Origin: Planctomycetaceae bacterium
GTDB taxonomy: Bacteria > Planctomycetota > Planctomycetia > Planctomycetales > Planctomycetaceae
Direction of reading: 5' to 3'
Assembly: GCA_020426325.1 (NCBI GenBank)
Contig: JAGQQG010000041.1
Location: 1-52,210, forward strand
DNA: 52,210 bases
Shown piece after piece: positions 8,285 to 16,916 of this stretch. The position numbers and the translations under genes are program-made. The notes below the pieces were generated by a model. The model was not told the DNA's origin. It ran no database searches and was given only the letters and a program-made list of their open reading frames with translations. The stretch's first letter is position 1. The number at the start of each line of letters is the position of its first letter.

Positions 8285-9217
8285 ATGAATGAATTGACGC
8301 TTTCCCGCCGCGAGTTTGGCGTGCTGCTCGCGGGTGCTGCCACTTCCGCTGCACTTGCGAATCAAGCATCTGCCGCAAACGATGACACGTTTCAGCTGCG
8401 GTACATTGTCGCTTCCTGTATGTATGGCAAGGCTCCGCTCTCCGAGATTCTGGCGGAAGTGCGCAAGACCGGGGCGGAATACATCGAGATCTGGGCCGAG
8501 CGGCATGGCAATCAGCGCGAGCAGATCGACAAACTGGGGGTCGACCGGACTCACAAGTTGCTCGACGAAAACGACGTCAAGCTGGGCAGTTTCACCTGCT
8601 TCAAATTCGGCATCCTCAACATGCAGGACGAGATGCAGCTGGTCAAACAGCTCGGTGGAGACATGGTTATCTGTAACACGGGCGGACCGAAAGATCTCAC
8701 CGGCGACGAACTCAAACGTGCTGTGCAGGAATTCGCTGAGAAGTTGAAGCCACATGTCGAAGTTGCCGAGGATTTGGGCATCACGATCGGCATTGAGAAC
8801 CACAGCGGCGGGCTCATCAGTTCGCCCGAGTCACAGCTCTTGATAATAGAAGCGATTTCTTCCGATCGCCTTGGGATCGCGATGGCGCCGTATCATCTTC
8901 CGCAGGAGGCCGACATCATTAGCGGGCTGATTCGCAACCTGGGTGACCGGCTTGTGCATTTTCAGGCGTGGGAGCACGGCATGGGATGCATGACCAAACT
9001 CCCCAAAGAGCAGGAACTCATGCAGCTACCGCATCGCGGGCCGCTGGATTGGGTGCCCATCCTCGCTGCTTTGAAGGACATTAACTATCAGGGCCGCACT
9101 GAAATCTTCATGCACCCGGTTCCACGAGGTATTCCGATCCTCGACACGACTGCTGAGGTCACCGCCGAGATCAATGCTGCACGGGCATACCTGAGCGATT
9201 GTCTGACGAAGGTCTGA
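8285..9217 (+). CDS. Tat-exported xylose-isomerase-like TIM barrel, metal ligands degenerate
   Basis: 310 residues from the ATG at 8285. A twin-arginine signal (SRREFGVLLAGAATSAAL) shows export to the periplasm as a folded protein. The body has the sugar phosphate isomerase/epimerase fold, with IGIENHSGG carrying the first ligand Glu. Compared with the cytoplasmic relative at 6008-7009, the Asp of FNFDPSHL is Ala (AMAPYHL), the His of YHVHMKD is Gln (VHFQAWE), and the last Glu falls at a non-acidic residue near TEIFMHP. It may be a binding protein or use different chemistry. It follows the LuxR-type gene by 34 bases and converges with the DUF1501 gene, whose stop is only 16 bases away. Confidence 0.85.
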   Translation: MNELTLSRREFGVLLAGAATSAALANQASAANDDTFQLRYIVASCMYGKAPLSEILAEVRKTGAEYIEIWAERHGNQREQIDKLGVDRTHKLLDENDVKLGSFTCFKFGILNMQDEMQLVKQLGGDMVICNTGGPKDLTGDELKRAVQEFAEKLKPHVEVAEDLGITIGIENHSGGLISSPESQLLIIEAISSDRLGIAMAPYHLPQEADIISGLIRNLGDRLVHFQAWEHGMGCMTKLPKEQELMQLPHRGPLDWVPILAALKDINYQGRTEIFMHPVPRGIPILDTTAEVTAEINAARAYLSDCLTKV

Positions 9218-9233
9218 AAACGTCGCTCAGCAT

Positions 9234-10676
9234 TTACGCGAATAGGTCCAGCACGGGTTGACCGGTCCCGTCCTTCGTCACGTAGAACGGTCGGCGTTCG
9301 ACTTCGAACGCTGTCTTCGGGCTGATCCCCATCGCGGTGAAGATCGTCGCGTGAAGATCGGTGATCGTGACCGGATTCGTGATCGCTACGCAGGGACGTT
9401 CCGGCGCGGTTGCTCCGTAAAGCAGGCCCCGCTGCATGCCACCTCCAAACATCAACACAGAGGTGCCGCCAGTGAAGTGACGATGTAATCCATAGTGCCG
9501 CATCTCCTGAAGCGTTTCGGTCTTGGCACGCGACTGGTCGTTTGCAGTGCTTCCGGGGACGCCTTCGATGATCATGTCGCGGCTGAACTCACTCGCGAGC
9601 ACCACCAGCGTGCGGTCCAGCAAGCCGCGTTGTTCGAGATCGAGAATCAGCTGTGCAATGGGACGGTCAATCTCCTGCTTCATGCGGGCGGCCGTCGTAT
9701 GACCGTTCTCGTGCGTGTCCCAGTGCAGGAAGGGAACGTACTCCGTGGTGACTTCGATGAATCTTGCTCCCGACTCAACGAGACGCCGTGCGAGGAGGCA
9801 CCCCTGGCCGAATCGACCTGTGTCGTATTTCTCAAACGACTCCTTCGGTTCCAGCGACAAGTCGAAGGCATCTTTGTGTTTGGATTCGAGCAGTCGATGT
9901 GCGTTCTCCATCGAACGGATCATCGACTCCTGCTGGAAATCACTTGCGTACTGCCCCTGCGGCGACTCCTTGACCAGTTTCTGATAGGCCTGGAATCGAT
10001 TCTGGAAGCGTCCCATTTCCATCCCCTGGGGCGGTCGCACGGCACGGGCTGCCTGTGATGGATCGGGAATGTTGAACGGACCGTACTCATTTCCCAGGAA
10101 CCCAGCGGTCGTGAACGCCTGCAACTCCTGAGCCTCGCCATTGCCTTCGATGCGCTGTCCGATGTTGATGAACGGTGGAATCACCGGATTGATGGGGCCG
10201 AGCACGCGGGCCATCCACGCACCGATGTGAGGGGCTGCAACGGTCTGCGGGGGCACGTAACCCGTGTGCCAGTGATACTGGTGCCGCGAATGAAGGATGT
10301 TCCCCAAGTCAGCCTGTACGTGTGACCTTACCAGCGTGGCACGATCCATCACGCTGGCGATTGACTCCAGCCCCTCGGTGATTTTGATGTTGTCGACGAC
10401 CGTATCGATGGCCGGGAACGTGCTGATGATTTCCTCAACAGGCGTACCAACCTCAAAGGGACGATACTGCTTCGGATCGAACGTATCGGGCGCGGCCATG
10501 CCGCCCCCCATCCAGAGCAGAATGCACGAGTCGGCTTTTGCCGCTGGTGCTTGTGCGTCGTTTGCACGAAGCAGTCGCGGCTCGCTGCTCATCATGGCCG
10601 CTGTGGCGGAGGCAGCCAGCGTCTTGAGAAAATGACGGCGAGTTTCAAGTTCCGACATATCGTTTGGTAATTGCAT
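9234..10676 (-). CDS. DUF1501 protein, Tat-exported (sulfatase-like fold)
   Basis: 480 residues with a twin-arginine leader (TRRHFLKTLAASATAAM), so exported folded. The DUF1501 family has an alkaline phosphatase/sulfatase-like core, seen in the opening SCILLWMGGGMAAPDTFDPK and in LVVLASEFSRD near the C-terminus. Its biochemical role is not established. It lies 46 bases downstream of the DUF1549/DUF1553 gene, a pairing found repeatedly in planctomycetes and thought to act on exported polysaccharide or sulfated substrates. A second ATG at 10658 is possible; I prefer 10676. Note that the usual G-G-P-S-H-I-D-T-W-D motif is altered here to G-G-G-M-A-A-P-D-T-F-D. Confidence 0.9.
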   Translation of the reverse strand: MQLPNDMSELETRRHFLKTLAASATAAMMSSEPRLLRANDAQAPAAKADSCILLWMGGGMAAPDTFDPKQYRPFEVGTPVEEIISTFPAIDTVVDNIKITEGLESIASVMDRATLVRSHVQADLGNILHSRHQYHWHTGYVPPQTVAAPHIGAWMARVLGPINPVIPPFINIGQRIEGNGEAQELQAFTTAGFLGNEYGPFNIPDPSQAARAVRPPQGMEMGRFQNRFQAYQKLVKESPQGQYASDFQQESMIRSMENAHRLLESKHKDAFDLSLEPKESFEKYDTGRFGQGCLLARRLVESGARFIEVTTEYVPFLHWDTHENGHTTAARMKQEIDRPIAQLILDLEQRGLLDRTLVVLASEFSRDMIIEGVPGSTANDQSRAKTETLQEMRHYGLHRHFTGGTSVLMFGGGMQRGLLYGATAPERPCVAITNPVTITDLHATIFTAMGISPKTAFEVERRPFYVTKDGTGQPVLDLFA

Positions 10677-10722
10677 GATGAACGTCTCGTCCAGCTGATC
10701 GTGAATGGAACTCAGCTGTCAA

Positions 10723-13251
10723 TTATCGGATCAAATGGAATTCTGGCAACATGAACACGGCCCAGAGGAGGTCTTCCACTCCATCCTGTGTCATCGGTTC
10801 ACCCAGCAATCCGAGGGAAACCTGATGCTCGATGGTGGATGGTGGCCTAGCGAGAGCTGCAAGGAAAAGTGAGTTGATGAGTTCGTCAGGATCGTCTCTG
10901 TTTTGGGCGAGAACGTTCTCTGCGGCGTGCTGCATCAGGCTGGAAACATCTTCACCATTGGCCAGACTGATGGCTTCCAGCGTGGTTAACTCGGAAGGGC
11001 GAGTGCTGACGACCTGTTCGCGATTCGGACGTCCCAACGTGGCCTGGAGTTGGTCGTGAGGCCGGAGTGCAGCACGCACTGGCCGGTCTCCCCACAGTGA
11101 CTTCCAATCGTGGACAACAGCGTACCGGCTGTCATCAAAGGTCGCGAGGAGATTCCAAGGTGCCATCGACGCATCTCCCAACACGACTGCTGTCTCCCAA
11201 CTGCTCGCGTCGAAGTCTGTGAGCTCCCAACCGGAATGGGTCTCGGCAGACCAGACCCATTGGCCACTTTCGCTCTCGACCCATTGCAATTTTCCATCTT
11301 CCGACAGGCCGAACACTTTCAGCAGTAGGCCTGCCGGATTGGGTTGATCCGTGTCATTCTTCCCCCGTACGGCGATCAAGTTTGTCCCACTCGTCACATG
11401 TTCAGTCGCTTCGAGAATCACCACTCGATCATAGGCCCCTGAGTCACCGAGCCGATGTCCATTCAGGAACACCTCGGCCGAATTGTCCGCCGCAGTGACG
11501 ATGAGCACGTGCGGAGCATCGGGGATCTCGATGGTCTGTCGGAAGTGCGCCACTCCTGGCGGAGCGACTGTCGCTGCGTCTGGTGTCGACCAGACCCACT
11601 GTGATTGCTGCAGCACCTCGCGGATGAGGTCGCCGGTCAACAGGTGATCAACGGTCTTGATTCTCGCCTGTGACCCCTCGGCCTGCAGCACGGCAGCGAG
11701 TTGACCTCCCTGTCCGCGTCCGTCAGGCTTGAAAGCGTTTCCATCAGGATCGGACCAGGTGCGGGTGCTCTGCCAGATCGCATCAAGGAACTGCTCAGCA
11801 GTCATCCGTTTGGTCTGCGGCCCCTGAAACACAAACTGTTCTGATGACGAGTGATCCTCGATAGCCACCGCCTGTGCCTGATAGGCGTGAGAGTTCGCGA
11901 TCAGGGAGAGCGTCTGCTTGAGATCATAATTGTGTTGCTGGAGGTTGAGCGCCAGGTAATCCAGCAGGTCTGCACTCCAGGGTTCGGTCTGCATCGCGTC
12001 GACCGGATCGACGATGCCTCTGCCCATCATCCGCTGCCAGAGTCGATTGACGATCGTCCGTGTGAGACGACCATTGTCCGGGTGCGTCATCAGGTCAGCG
12101 AGTTGTCTCAATCGCTCGGGTTGCTCAGCCTGTTTGTCGACCTGCCCCAACTCCGGGAAGATCCATGCTGCTTCAGCAAAGCGACCGCTCGGGACGTCAC
12201 AGCGATGAACTTCCAGCGGCTTCGATGAGAAGACCGCAGCCAGGTTGTAGGTTTCGTCGAGTGTCCAGCGGTCGATGAAGCTGTCGTGGCAGGAGGCACA
12301 CTTCAAGTTGATACCCAACAGTACCTGTCCCACACTTTGTGCGAACTGAATCTCCGGAGCTTGCGAACTGTTGACGTTGCCTCGCCACTTGATCCCCTTG
12401 ATGAATCCCTCCGATTCCGGACTTGGGGCAATGAGTTCCCTCACAAACAGGTTGTAGGGCATGTTTGTCAGCAGGGCACCGTAGAGCCAGCCGGTGATCT
12501 GCTTCCGTCCGCCGTCGATGAATCCGGTTCCGGCATAGGCATTGCGAAGCAGGTCGCTCCAGAACGTGATCCAATGTTCCGCATAGTCACGATCCTTTGC
12601 GAGCGTCTGATCGATCAGTTGTTGCCGCTTGTTGACAGCATCATCCGCAACGAAGGCTTCAAGTTCCTCAGGGGCGGGGAGCAGGCCGACGAGGTCGATT
12701 GTGAGACGTCGCATGAAGGCCGCATCATCGATCGGAACTTCGCGAGGCAAGCCGTATTCGACCCGGTACGCATCGATAATCCGGTCGATCGGATTGCTAC
12801 GTCCTTCCATCACCGTTGGCAGTTCGACAGGTCGCGGCAGCAGGGGAGGCTCGTACCGTTCTTCTGCAAAAGTGAAGCCGTCCTCCCAGGGGAGACCGTC
12901 ATCAATCCATTGCTTGAGAAGCTGCATCTCCTTCTCAGTCAGGCGGTCACGATCCTTCGGCGGCATCTGATCGTCCGGATCGGTGGAAGTGACCAGTTCC
13001 AGAATTCTTGACTCATCAGCCTGTCTGGGGGTCACAACGTCGGCTTCAAGCAGCAGAGCACGCGTGTTGAGGGAGAACCCGCCTTCCGCTTCTGATCCCC
13101 CGTGACATTCGGCGCAGCGCTGACGCAGGATCGGCACAACGTCGTGCGCGAAATCAATGTCCTTCGCAATTGCAGGTGCCTGCCAGAGAATGCTCGCAAG
13201 CAGAGTACATCCCATGTGTTTGCGAAGTGATGAAGATCGTTGGTGCGTCAT
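10723..13251 (-). CDS. Planctomycete cytochrome c / DUF1549 / DUF1553 protein with inserted sandwich domain
   Basis: 842 residues from the ATG at 13251 (an in-frame GTG at 13275 is less likely). A signal peptide is followed by the planctomycete cytochrome c domain with haem-binding CAECH and the MPP motif (DQMPPKDRDRLT) typical of its axial Met. DUF1549 follows, with a second CXXCH (CASCH) inside it, and then DUF1553 (GRLTRTIVNRLWQRMMGRG). DUF1553 is split by about 170 residues around HFRQTIEIPDAPHVLIVTAADNSAEVFLNGHRL, which reads as a galactose-binding-like beta-sandwich; its end resumes at RPVRAALRPHDQLQATLGRP. The family is exported, possibly redox-active, and its substrate is unknown. It is first in an operon with DUF1501. 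Confidence 0.92.
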   Translation of the reverse strand: MTHQRSSSLRKHMGCTLLASILWQAPAIAKDIDFAHDVVPILRQRCAECHGGSEAEGGFSLNTRALLLEADVVTPRQADESRILELVTSTDPDDQMPPKDRDRLTEKEMQLLKQWIDDGLPWEDGFTFAEERYEPPLLPRPVELPTVMEGRSNPIDRIIDAYRVEYGLPREVPIDDAAFMRRLTIDLVGLLPAPEELEAFVADDAVNKRQQLIDQTLAKDRDYAEHWITFWSDLLRNAYAGTGFIDGGRKQITGWLYGALLTNMPYNLFVRELIAPSPESEGFIKGIKWRGNVNSSQAPEIQFAQSVGQVLLGINLKCASCHDSFIDRWTLDETYNLAAVFSSKPLEVHRCDVPSGRFAEAAWIFPELGQVDKQAEQPERLRQLADLMTHPDNGRLTRTIVNRLWQRMMGRGIVDPVDAMQTEPWSADLLDYLALNLQQHNYDLKQTLSLIANSHAYQAQAVAIEDHSSSEQFVFQGPQTKRMTAEQFLDAIWQSTRTWSDPDGNAFKPDGRGQGGQLAAVLQAEGSQARIKTVDHLLTGDLIREVLQQSQWVWSTPDAATVAPPGVAHFRQTIEIPDAPHVLIVTAADNSAEVFLNGHRLGDSGAYDRVVILEATEHVTSGTNLIAVRGKNDTDQPNPAGLLLKVFGLSEDGKLQWVESESGQWVWSAETHSGWELTDFDASSWETAVVLGDASMAPWNLLATFDDSRYAVVHDWKSLWGDRPVRAALRPHDQLQATLGRPNREQVVSTRPSELTTLEAISLANGEDVSSLMQHAAENVLAQNRDDPDELINSLFLAALARPPSTIEHQVSLGLLGEPMTQDGVEDLLWAVFMLPEFHLIR

Positions 13252-13333
13252 GAGGGGACAAGTCGTTTTGACCACGGACGTTCAAGAAGGTGCCGCTGAT
13301 TCTCGTCTGCGACATCGGCCGATTAAGGGAGAT

Positions 13334-14137
13334 TCAATCTTCAATCCTGATCTGTGCCGGGTCATAGTCAATGGTGGGGAACTGCGGATTCATTTCTTCC
13401 AGTGTTTTGACAATGATCTCGCTAATGGCGAGGTTGCGGTACCACTTTTGATCTGCAGGGATGACGTACCAGGGTGCCCATTCGGTCGAGCAACGCATGA
13501 GAGCCTCCTCGAAAGCATCTCGATAGTCGTCCCAATGTTTACGCTTCTGGAGATCATCGAGAGAGAACTTGAAGTGCTTCTCGGGATCATCGAGACGTTC
13601 CTGAAACCGCCTGCGCTGTTCGTCCTTGGAGATGTGCAGGTAGAACTTGAGGATCCTTGTTCCGGTCTCGGTGAGCAGTCGTTCGAATTCGTTGATCTGC
13701 TGATAACGTTGTCGCCACTCGTCTTCCGGGACGAGGTTCTCGACCCGAACGACCAGCACATCCTCATAATGAGACCGATTGAAGACGCCGATCATCCCGG
13801 TCGGCGGAACGGCCTGATGGACTCGCCACAGGTAATCGTGAGACCGTTCCAGTGTGCTCGGTGCCTTGAATGACACAACTTTCACGCCTTGCGGATTAAC
13901 GCCCTTGAACACCTTGCGAATGGTGCCGTCCTTCCCACCGGCGTCGGTCGCCTGCAGGACGATCAGCAGCTTCTGTTTGCCATCCGACCACAGGACCCGC
14001 TGCCATTGGATGAACTCATCCCGTAGTTTACGAAAGCGCTTCTCGGCTTTCTTCCGGTCATCACAGAATGTTCTGGCTTCCGTGGGGATGTCTGCAAGAG
14101 TGACTGACTGGCCGGGGATGATCTGATGTTGCGACAT
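13334..14137 (-). CDS. ppk2: PPK2-family polyphosphate kinase
   Basis: 267 residues. PPK2 enzymes move phosphate between polyphosphate and nucleotides, usually making ATP or GTP from the diphosphates or ADP from AMP. The Walker A-like loop DAGGKDG is at residues 65-71 and the lid/Walker B segment FNRSHYEDVLVVRV at 119-132. YLHISKDEQRRRFQERLDD and the C-terminal W-Y-V-I-P-A-D-x-K-W-Y-R-N are characteristic. One catalytic domain makes it a short form; the class cannot be fixed by eye. It is the last gene of the polyphosphate operon, 27 bases after sixA. Confidence 0.92.
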   Translation of the reverse strand: MSQHQIIPGQSVTLADIPTEARTFCDDRKKAEKRFRKLRDEFIQWQRVLWSDGKQKLLIVLQATDAGGKDGTIRKVFKGVNPQGVKVVSFKAPSTLERSHDYLWRVHQAVPPTGMIGVFNRSHYEDVLVVRVENLVPEDEWRQRYQQINEFERLLTETGTRILKFYLHISKDEQRRRFQERLDDPEKHFKFSLDDLQKRKHWDDYRDAFEEALMRCSTEWAPWYVIPADQKWYRNLAISEIIVKTLEEMNPQFPTIDYDPAQIRIED

Positions 14138-14164
14138 GCGAGCTTCACAATCTTGTTAAATCCG

Positions 14165-14656
14165 TCAGCTGAGGTCTTTCGGCTTCCAGACCTCATGGAG
14201 TTCGACGTTCACACCATCGGCAAACGACACCCAGTCATCGACATTGCTCGACAGATGAGCGATGGCAGCCGTCGGCATGCGAATGTACTGGTTCGTGATC
14301 GTACCGATGTATTCCTCAATCCCCGGATTGTGTCCCACACAGAGCACACAGGTCCAATCAGCTGCAAACGTCTCAACCATCTCCTGCCAGTCGTCGATGC
14401 CGGCATGGTACAGATCCGAAAGAGATGTCACGCGATCGGTCACGCTGCACTCAGCAGCAACCATTTTTGCGGTCGTCTGAGCTCGCACAGCCGTGGAGGT
14501 GACGATCTGGTCGGGGGTGATGGCGTTCTGTTTCAGGAATTGCCCCATCCGAGGAGCATCTCGCAGGCCGCGCGGGTTCAGCGGACGGTCGAAGTCCTGC
14601 AAGGTTGGATCATCCCAACTCGATTTGGCATGCCGCATCAGGAGGAGTGTTTTCAT
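14165..14656 (-). CDS. sixA: SixA-type phosphohistidine phosphatase
   Basis: 163 residues of the histidine phosphatase superfamily. The R-H-G-like motif is Arg8-His9 in LLLMRHAKSSW, His9 being the nucleophile. LNPRGLRDAPRMG, TSTAVRAQTTA and the second His in VCVGHNPGIEEY complete the pocket. SixA removes phosphate from histidine residues of proteins. Its place between ppk1 and ppk2 is notable, because PPK1 works through phosphohistidine; a regulatory link is inference. It starts 50 bases after ppk1 and ends 27 bases before ppk2. Confidence 0.9.
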   Translation of the reverse strand: MKTLLLMRHAKSSWDDPTLQDFDRPLNPRGLRDAPRMGQFLKQNAITPDQIVTSTAVRAQTTAKMVAAECSVTDRVTSLSDLYHAGIDDWQEMVETFAADWTCVLCVGHNPGIEEYIGTITNQYIRMPTAAIAHLSSNVDDWVSFADGVNVELHEVWKPKDLS

Positions 14657-14706
14657 TGAAAGGCAGCTTCCATCAGTAGAATTGACATCCTTGACGATCA
14701 GGCCTG

Positions 14707-16845
14707 TTAAGTGCCGGGGGCTCGATGCGGAACGAATTCGGTGAGTCGTTTCTGGTCCTCAACTCGGACGAGTTCGCAGACCATTTGACACAACCGCTCC
14801 TGAACACGGTAGTCTTCGCCCTCTGAGAGCGTGCGACGGACTTGTGAGCCATCGGGCTGCAACAGTGTCGCCTTGACGTTGTCCAGAAAATAGCACTCGA
14901 GAAACGAAAGCAAACGCTCGCGACAGTCGGGATCTTCGACGGGCACCAACAACTCGATGCGTTTGTCGAGGTTGCGGGGCATCCAGTCCGCACTGGAGAT
15001 AAAGACACGCGGATCACCACCATGATGAAAGCTGATGATGCGGGCATGTTCGAGATAACGATCGATGATCCGGACGACCTCGATGTTCTCACTCAGCCCC
15101 TTGACGCCAGGACGCAGGCAACAGATCCCGCGAATGTTCAATCGCACCTGAATCCCCGCCTGAGAGGCTGCGTAGAGAGCGTCTATCAATTGAGGATCAA
15201 CCAGCGAGTTGAGTTTCGCAGTAATCCGGGCATTCTGTCCCTGACGCTTGCGTTCAATTTCCGATTCGACCAACTCGAGCAAAGCATCCCGCAGTCCGAG
15301 AGGAGCCGCTTCGAGCTTGCGAAAGTTTTGTGGTTGTGAAGCACCTGTGGCCGCGTTGAAGAAGGCAACCGCATCAGCCCCCAACTCGTCATCGCACGTC
15401 AACAGGCTAACGTCGCTGTAAAGCCTCGCAGTGGTTTCGTTGTAGTTGCCGGTTCCGAAGTGGACGTATCTGCGGATCCCGTCTGGCTCACGTCGGACAA
15501 CAATGCAACACTTGGCGTGTGTCTTGAGGTTTTTGACGCCGTAAATGACTTGTGCCCCGGCTTCCTCCAGTGTGCGCGCCCAACGAATGTTGCGTGCTTC
15601 ATCGAATCGGGCCTTCAATTCGACGATGGCCGTGACATACTTTCCATTCTCAGCGGCTCTCATCAAGGCCGCAACGATGCGACTGTCTCGACTGGTGCGA
15701 TACAGCGTCTGTTTGATGGCCAGGACATCTGGATCGTCGGCTGCTTCTTCGATGAAATTGACGACCGGCTCAAAGCTCTCGTAAGGGTGGTACAGTAGTA
15801 GATCGCGAGCAGTGATGGCTTCAAACATGGTTGCCCCGTCCGCGATCTGGGTCGAACGTTGCGGTGTCCAGGAAGCGTCCTTGAGATTGTCAAATCCCGG
15901 TCTTGTGGCCAGTGAGAACAGTCCCCCCAGATCGAGCGGCCCTGGGTGTTTGAACAATGCGCTTTGATCGATGTTCAGCGAGTCGAGCAGGAACTTGACC
16001 GTCCCCGGAGTGATGCTGGTCAGTGTCTCCAATCGGACGCATTCGGCTTGCCTGCGTGCGCGAAGCAGGTGTTCCATCTCCGCAGTCAGGTCGGCTGCTC
16101 CTTCCTCCTGTAAGGTGAGATCGGCATTGCGAGTGACACGGAACGGCACACACTCGATGACTCGTTCGCTTTCGAAGAAGCGATGCACAAACATCGCGAC
16201 AGCGTCTTCGAGAAGCAGAGAGACGAGCCCCCCCTCGGAGGGAAGTGTGATGAACCGCGACAGTGTGTTCCCCAAAGGAATGATCGCAAAGCGATCCTTG
16301 ATCTTCTCTTTACTCTCTGATCCGTCGGCCGCCTGCTCAACAGCGACACCTTTGATGCGTACGCAGACGCTCAGAGACTCATTGGGCAGCAGCGGAAAGT
16401 CTTCCGGACCTGTGACGGCCATCGGTGCCAGGATGGAGAAGATTTCGGTCTCAAAATACCGTTCGAGAAATGACTGCTGAACATCGTTCAGATGCTTGGG
16501 ATGAATGGATTGGATTCCCTTCTTCGCGAGCAACGGAACCAATTCCTTCTCGTAGCAGGCATACTGATCGTGTTGGAGCTTTCGTACGCGGACGTCGATC
16601 AGCTTGAGTTGCTCTCCTGGGGATAAGCCGGAGGGATCAGGGCGTGTGATTCCCTGCTCCTGCAACATCCGGAGTCCCCCGACTCGTACCCGAAAGAACT
16701 CATCCAAATTGGAAGCGGAGATTGCCAGAAACTTCAATCGTTCCAGAACCGGAACGCTCGGGTCGAACGCCTCATCGAGCACTCGTTGGTCAAATTCCAA
16801 CCAGCTCAACTCTCGATTCAGATACTTCGGTAATTTCCTGGCCAT
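14707..16845 (-). CDS. ppk1: Polyphosphate kinase 1
   Basis: 712 residues from the ATG at 16845; a GTG nine bases upstream is the alternative. It polymerises the gamma-phosphate of ATP into polyphosphate at the membrane. The opening YLNRELSWLEFDQRVLDEA is the family's N-terminal signature. The phospho-accepting His is about residue 443 in LKTHAKCCIVVRRE, followed by YVHFGTGNYNETTARLYSDV and, near the end, SSADWMPRNLDKRIELL. The length matches the family and the key residues are present. It sits between ppx (62-71 bases upstream, depending on the start) and sixA, so synthesis and degradation enzymes share one transcript. Confidence 0.96.
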   Translation of the reverse strand: MARKLPKYLNRELSWLEFDQRVLDEAFDPSVPVLERLKFLAISASNLDEFFRVRVGGLRMLQEQGITRPDPSGLSPGEQLKLIDVRVRKLQHDQYACYEKELVPLLAKKGIQSIHPKHLNDVQQSFLERYFETEIFSILAPMAVTGPEDFPLLPNESLSVCVRIKGVAVEQAADGSESKEKIKDRFAIIPLGNTLSRFITLPSEGGLVSLLLEDAVAMFVHRFFESERVIECVPFRVTRNADLTLQEEGAADLTAEMEHLLRARRQAECVRLETLTSITPGTVKFLLDSLNIDQSALFKHPGPLDLGGLFSLATRPGFDNLKDASWTPQRSTQIADGATMFEAITARDLLLYHPYESFEPVVNFIEEAADDPDVLAIKQTLYRTSRDSRIVAALMRAAENGKYVTAIVELKARFDEARNIRWARTLEEAGAQVIYGVKNLKTHAKCCIVVRREPDGIRRYVHFGTGNYNETTARLYSDVSLLTCDDELGADAVAFFNAATGASQPQNFRKLEAAPLGLRDALLELVESEIERKRQGQNARITAKLNSLVDPQLIDALYAASQAGIQVRLNIRGICCLRPGVKGLSENIEVVRIIDRYLEHARIISFHHGGDPRVFISSADWMPRNLDKRIELLVPVEDPDCRERLLSFLECYFLDNVKATLLQPDGSQVRRTLSEGEDYRVQERLCQMVCELVRVEDQKRLTEFVPHRAPGT

Positions 16846-16916
16846 TGATCCCACACATTGTCGACGGCTGCGATGTCATTTCGGTCTATTACTTGCTGAA
16901 CTTCACCCGTCGTTCA

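Noticed and set aside
12286-13011. 241-codon open frame antisense to the DUF1549 region
   Set aside because: The minus-strand reading carries CXXCH motifs and DUF1549; the antisense translation has none.
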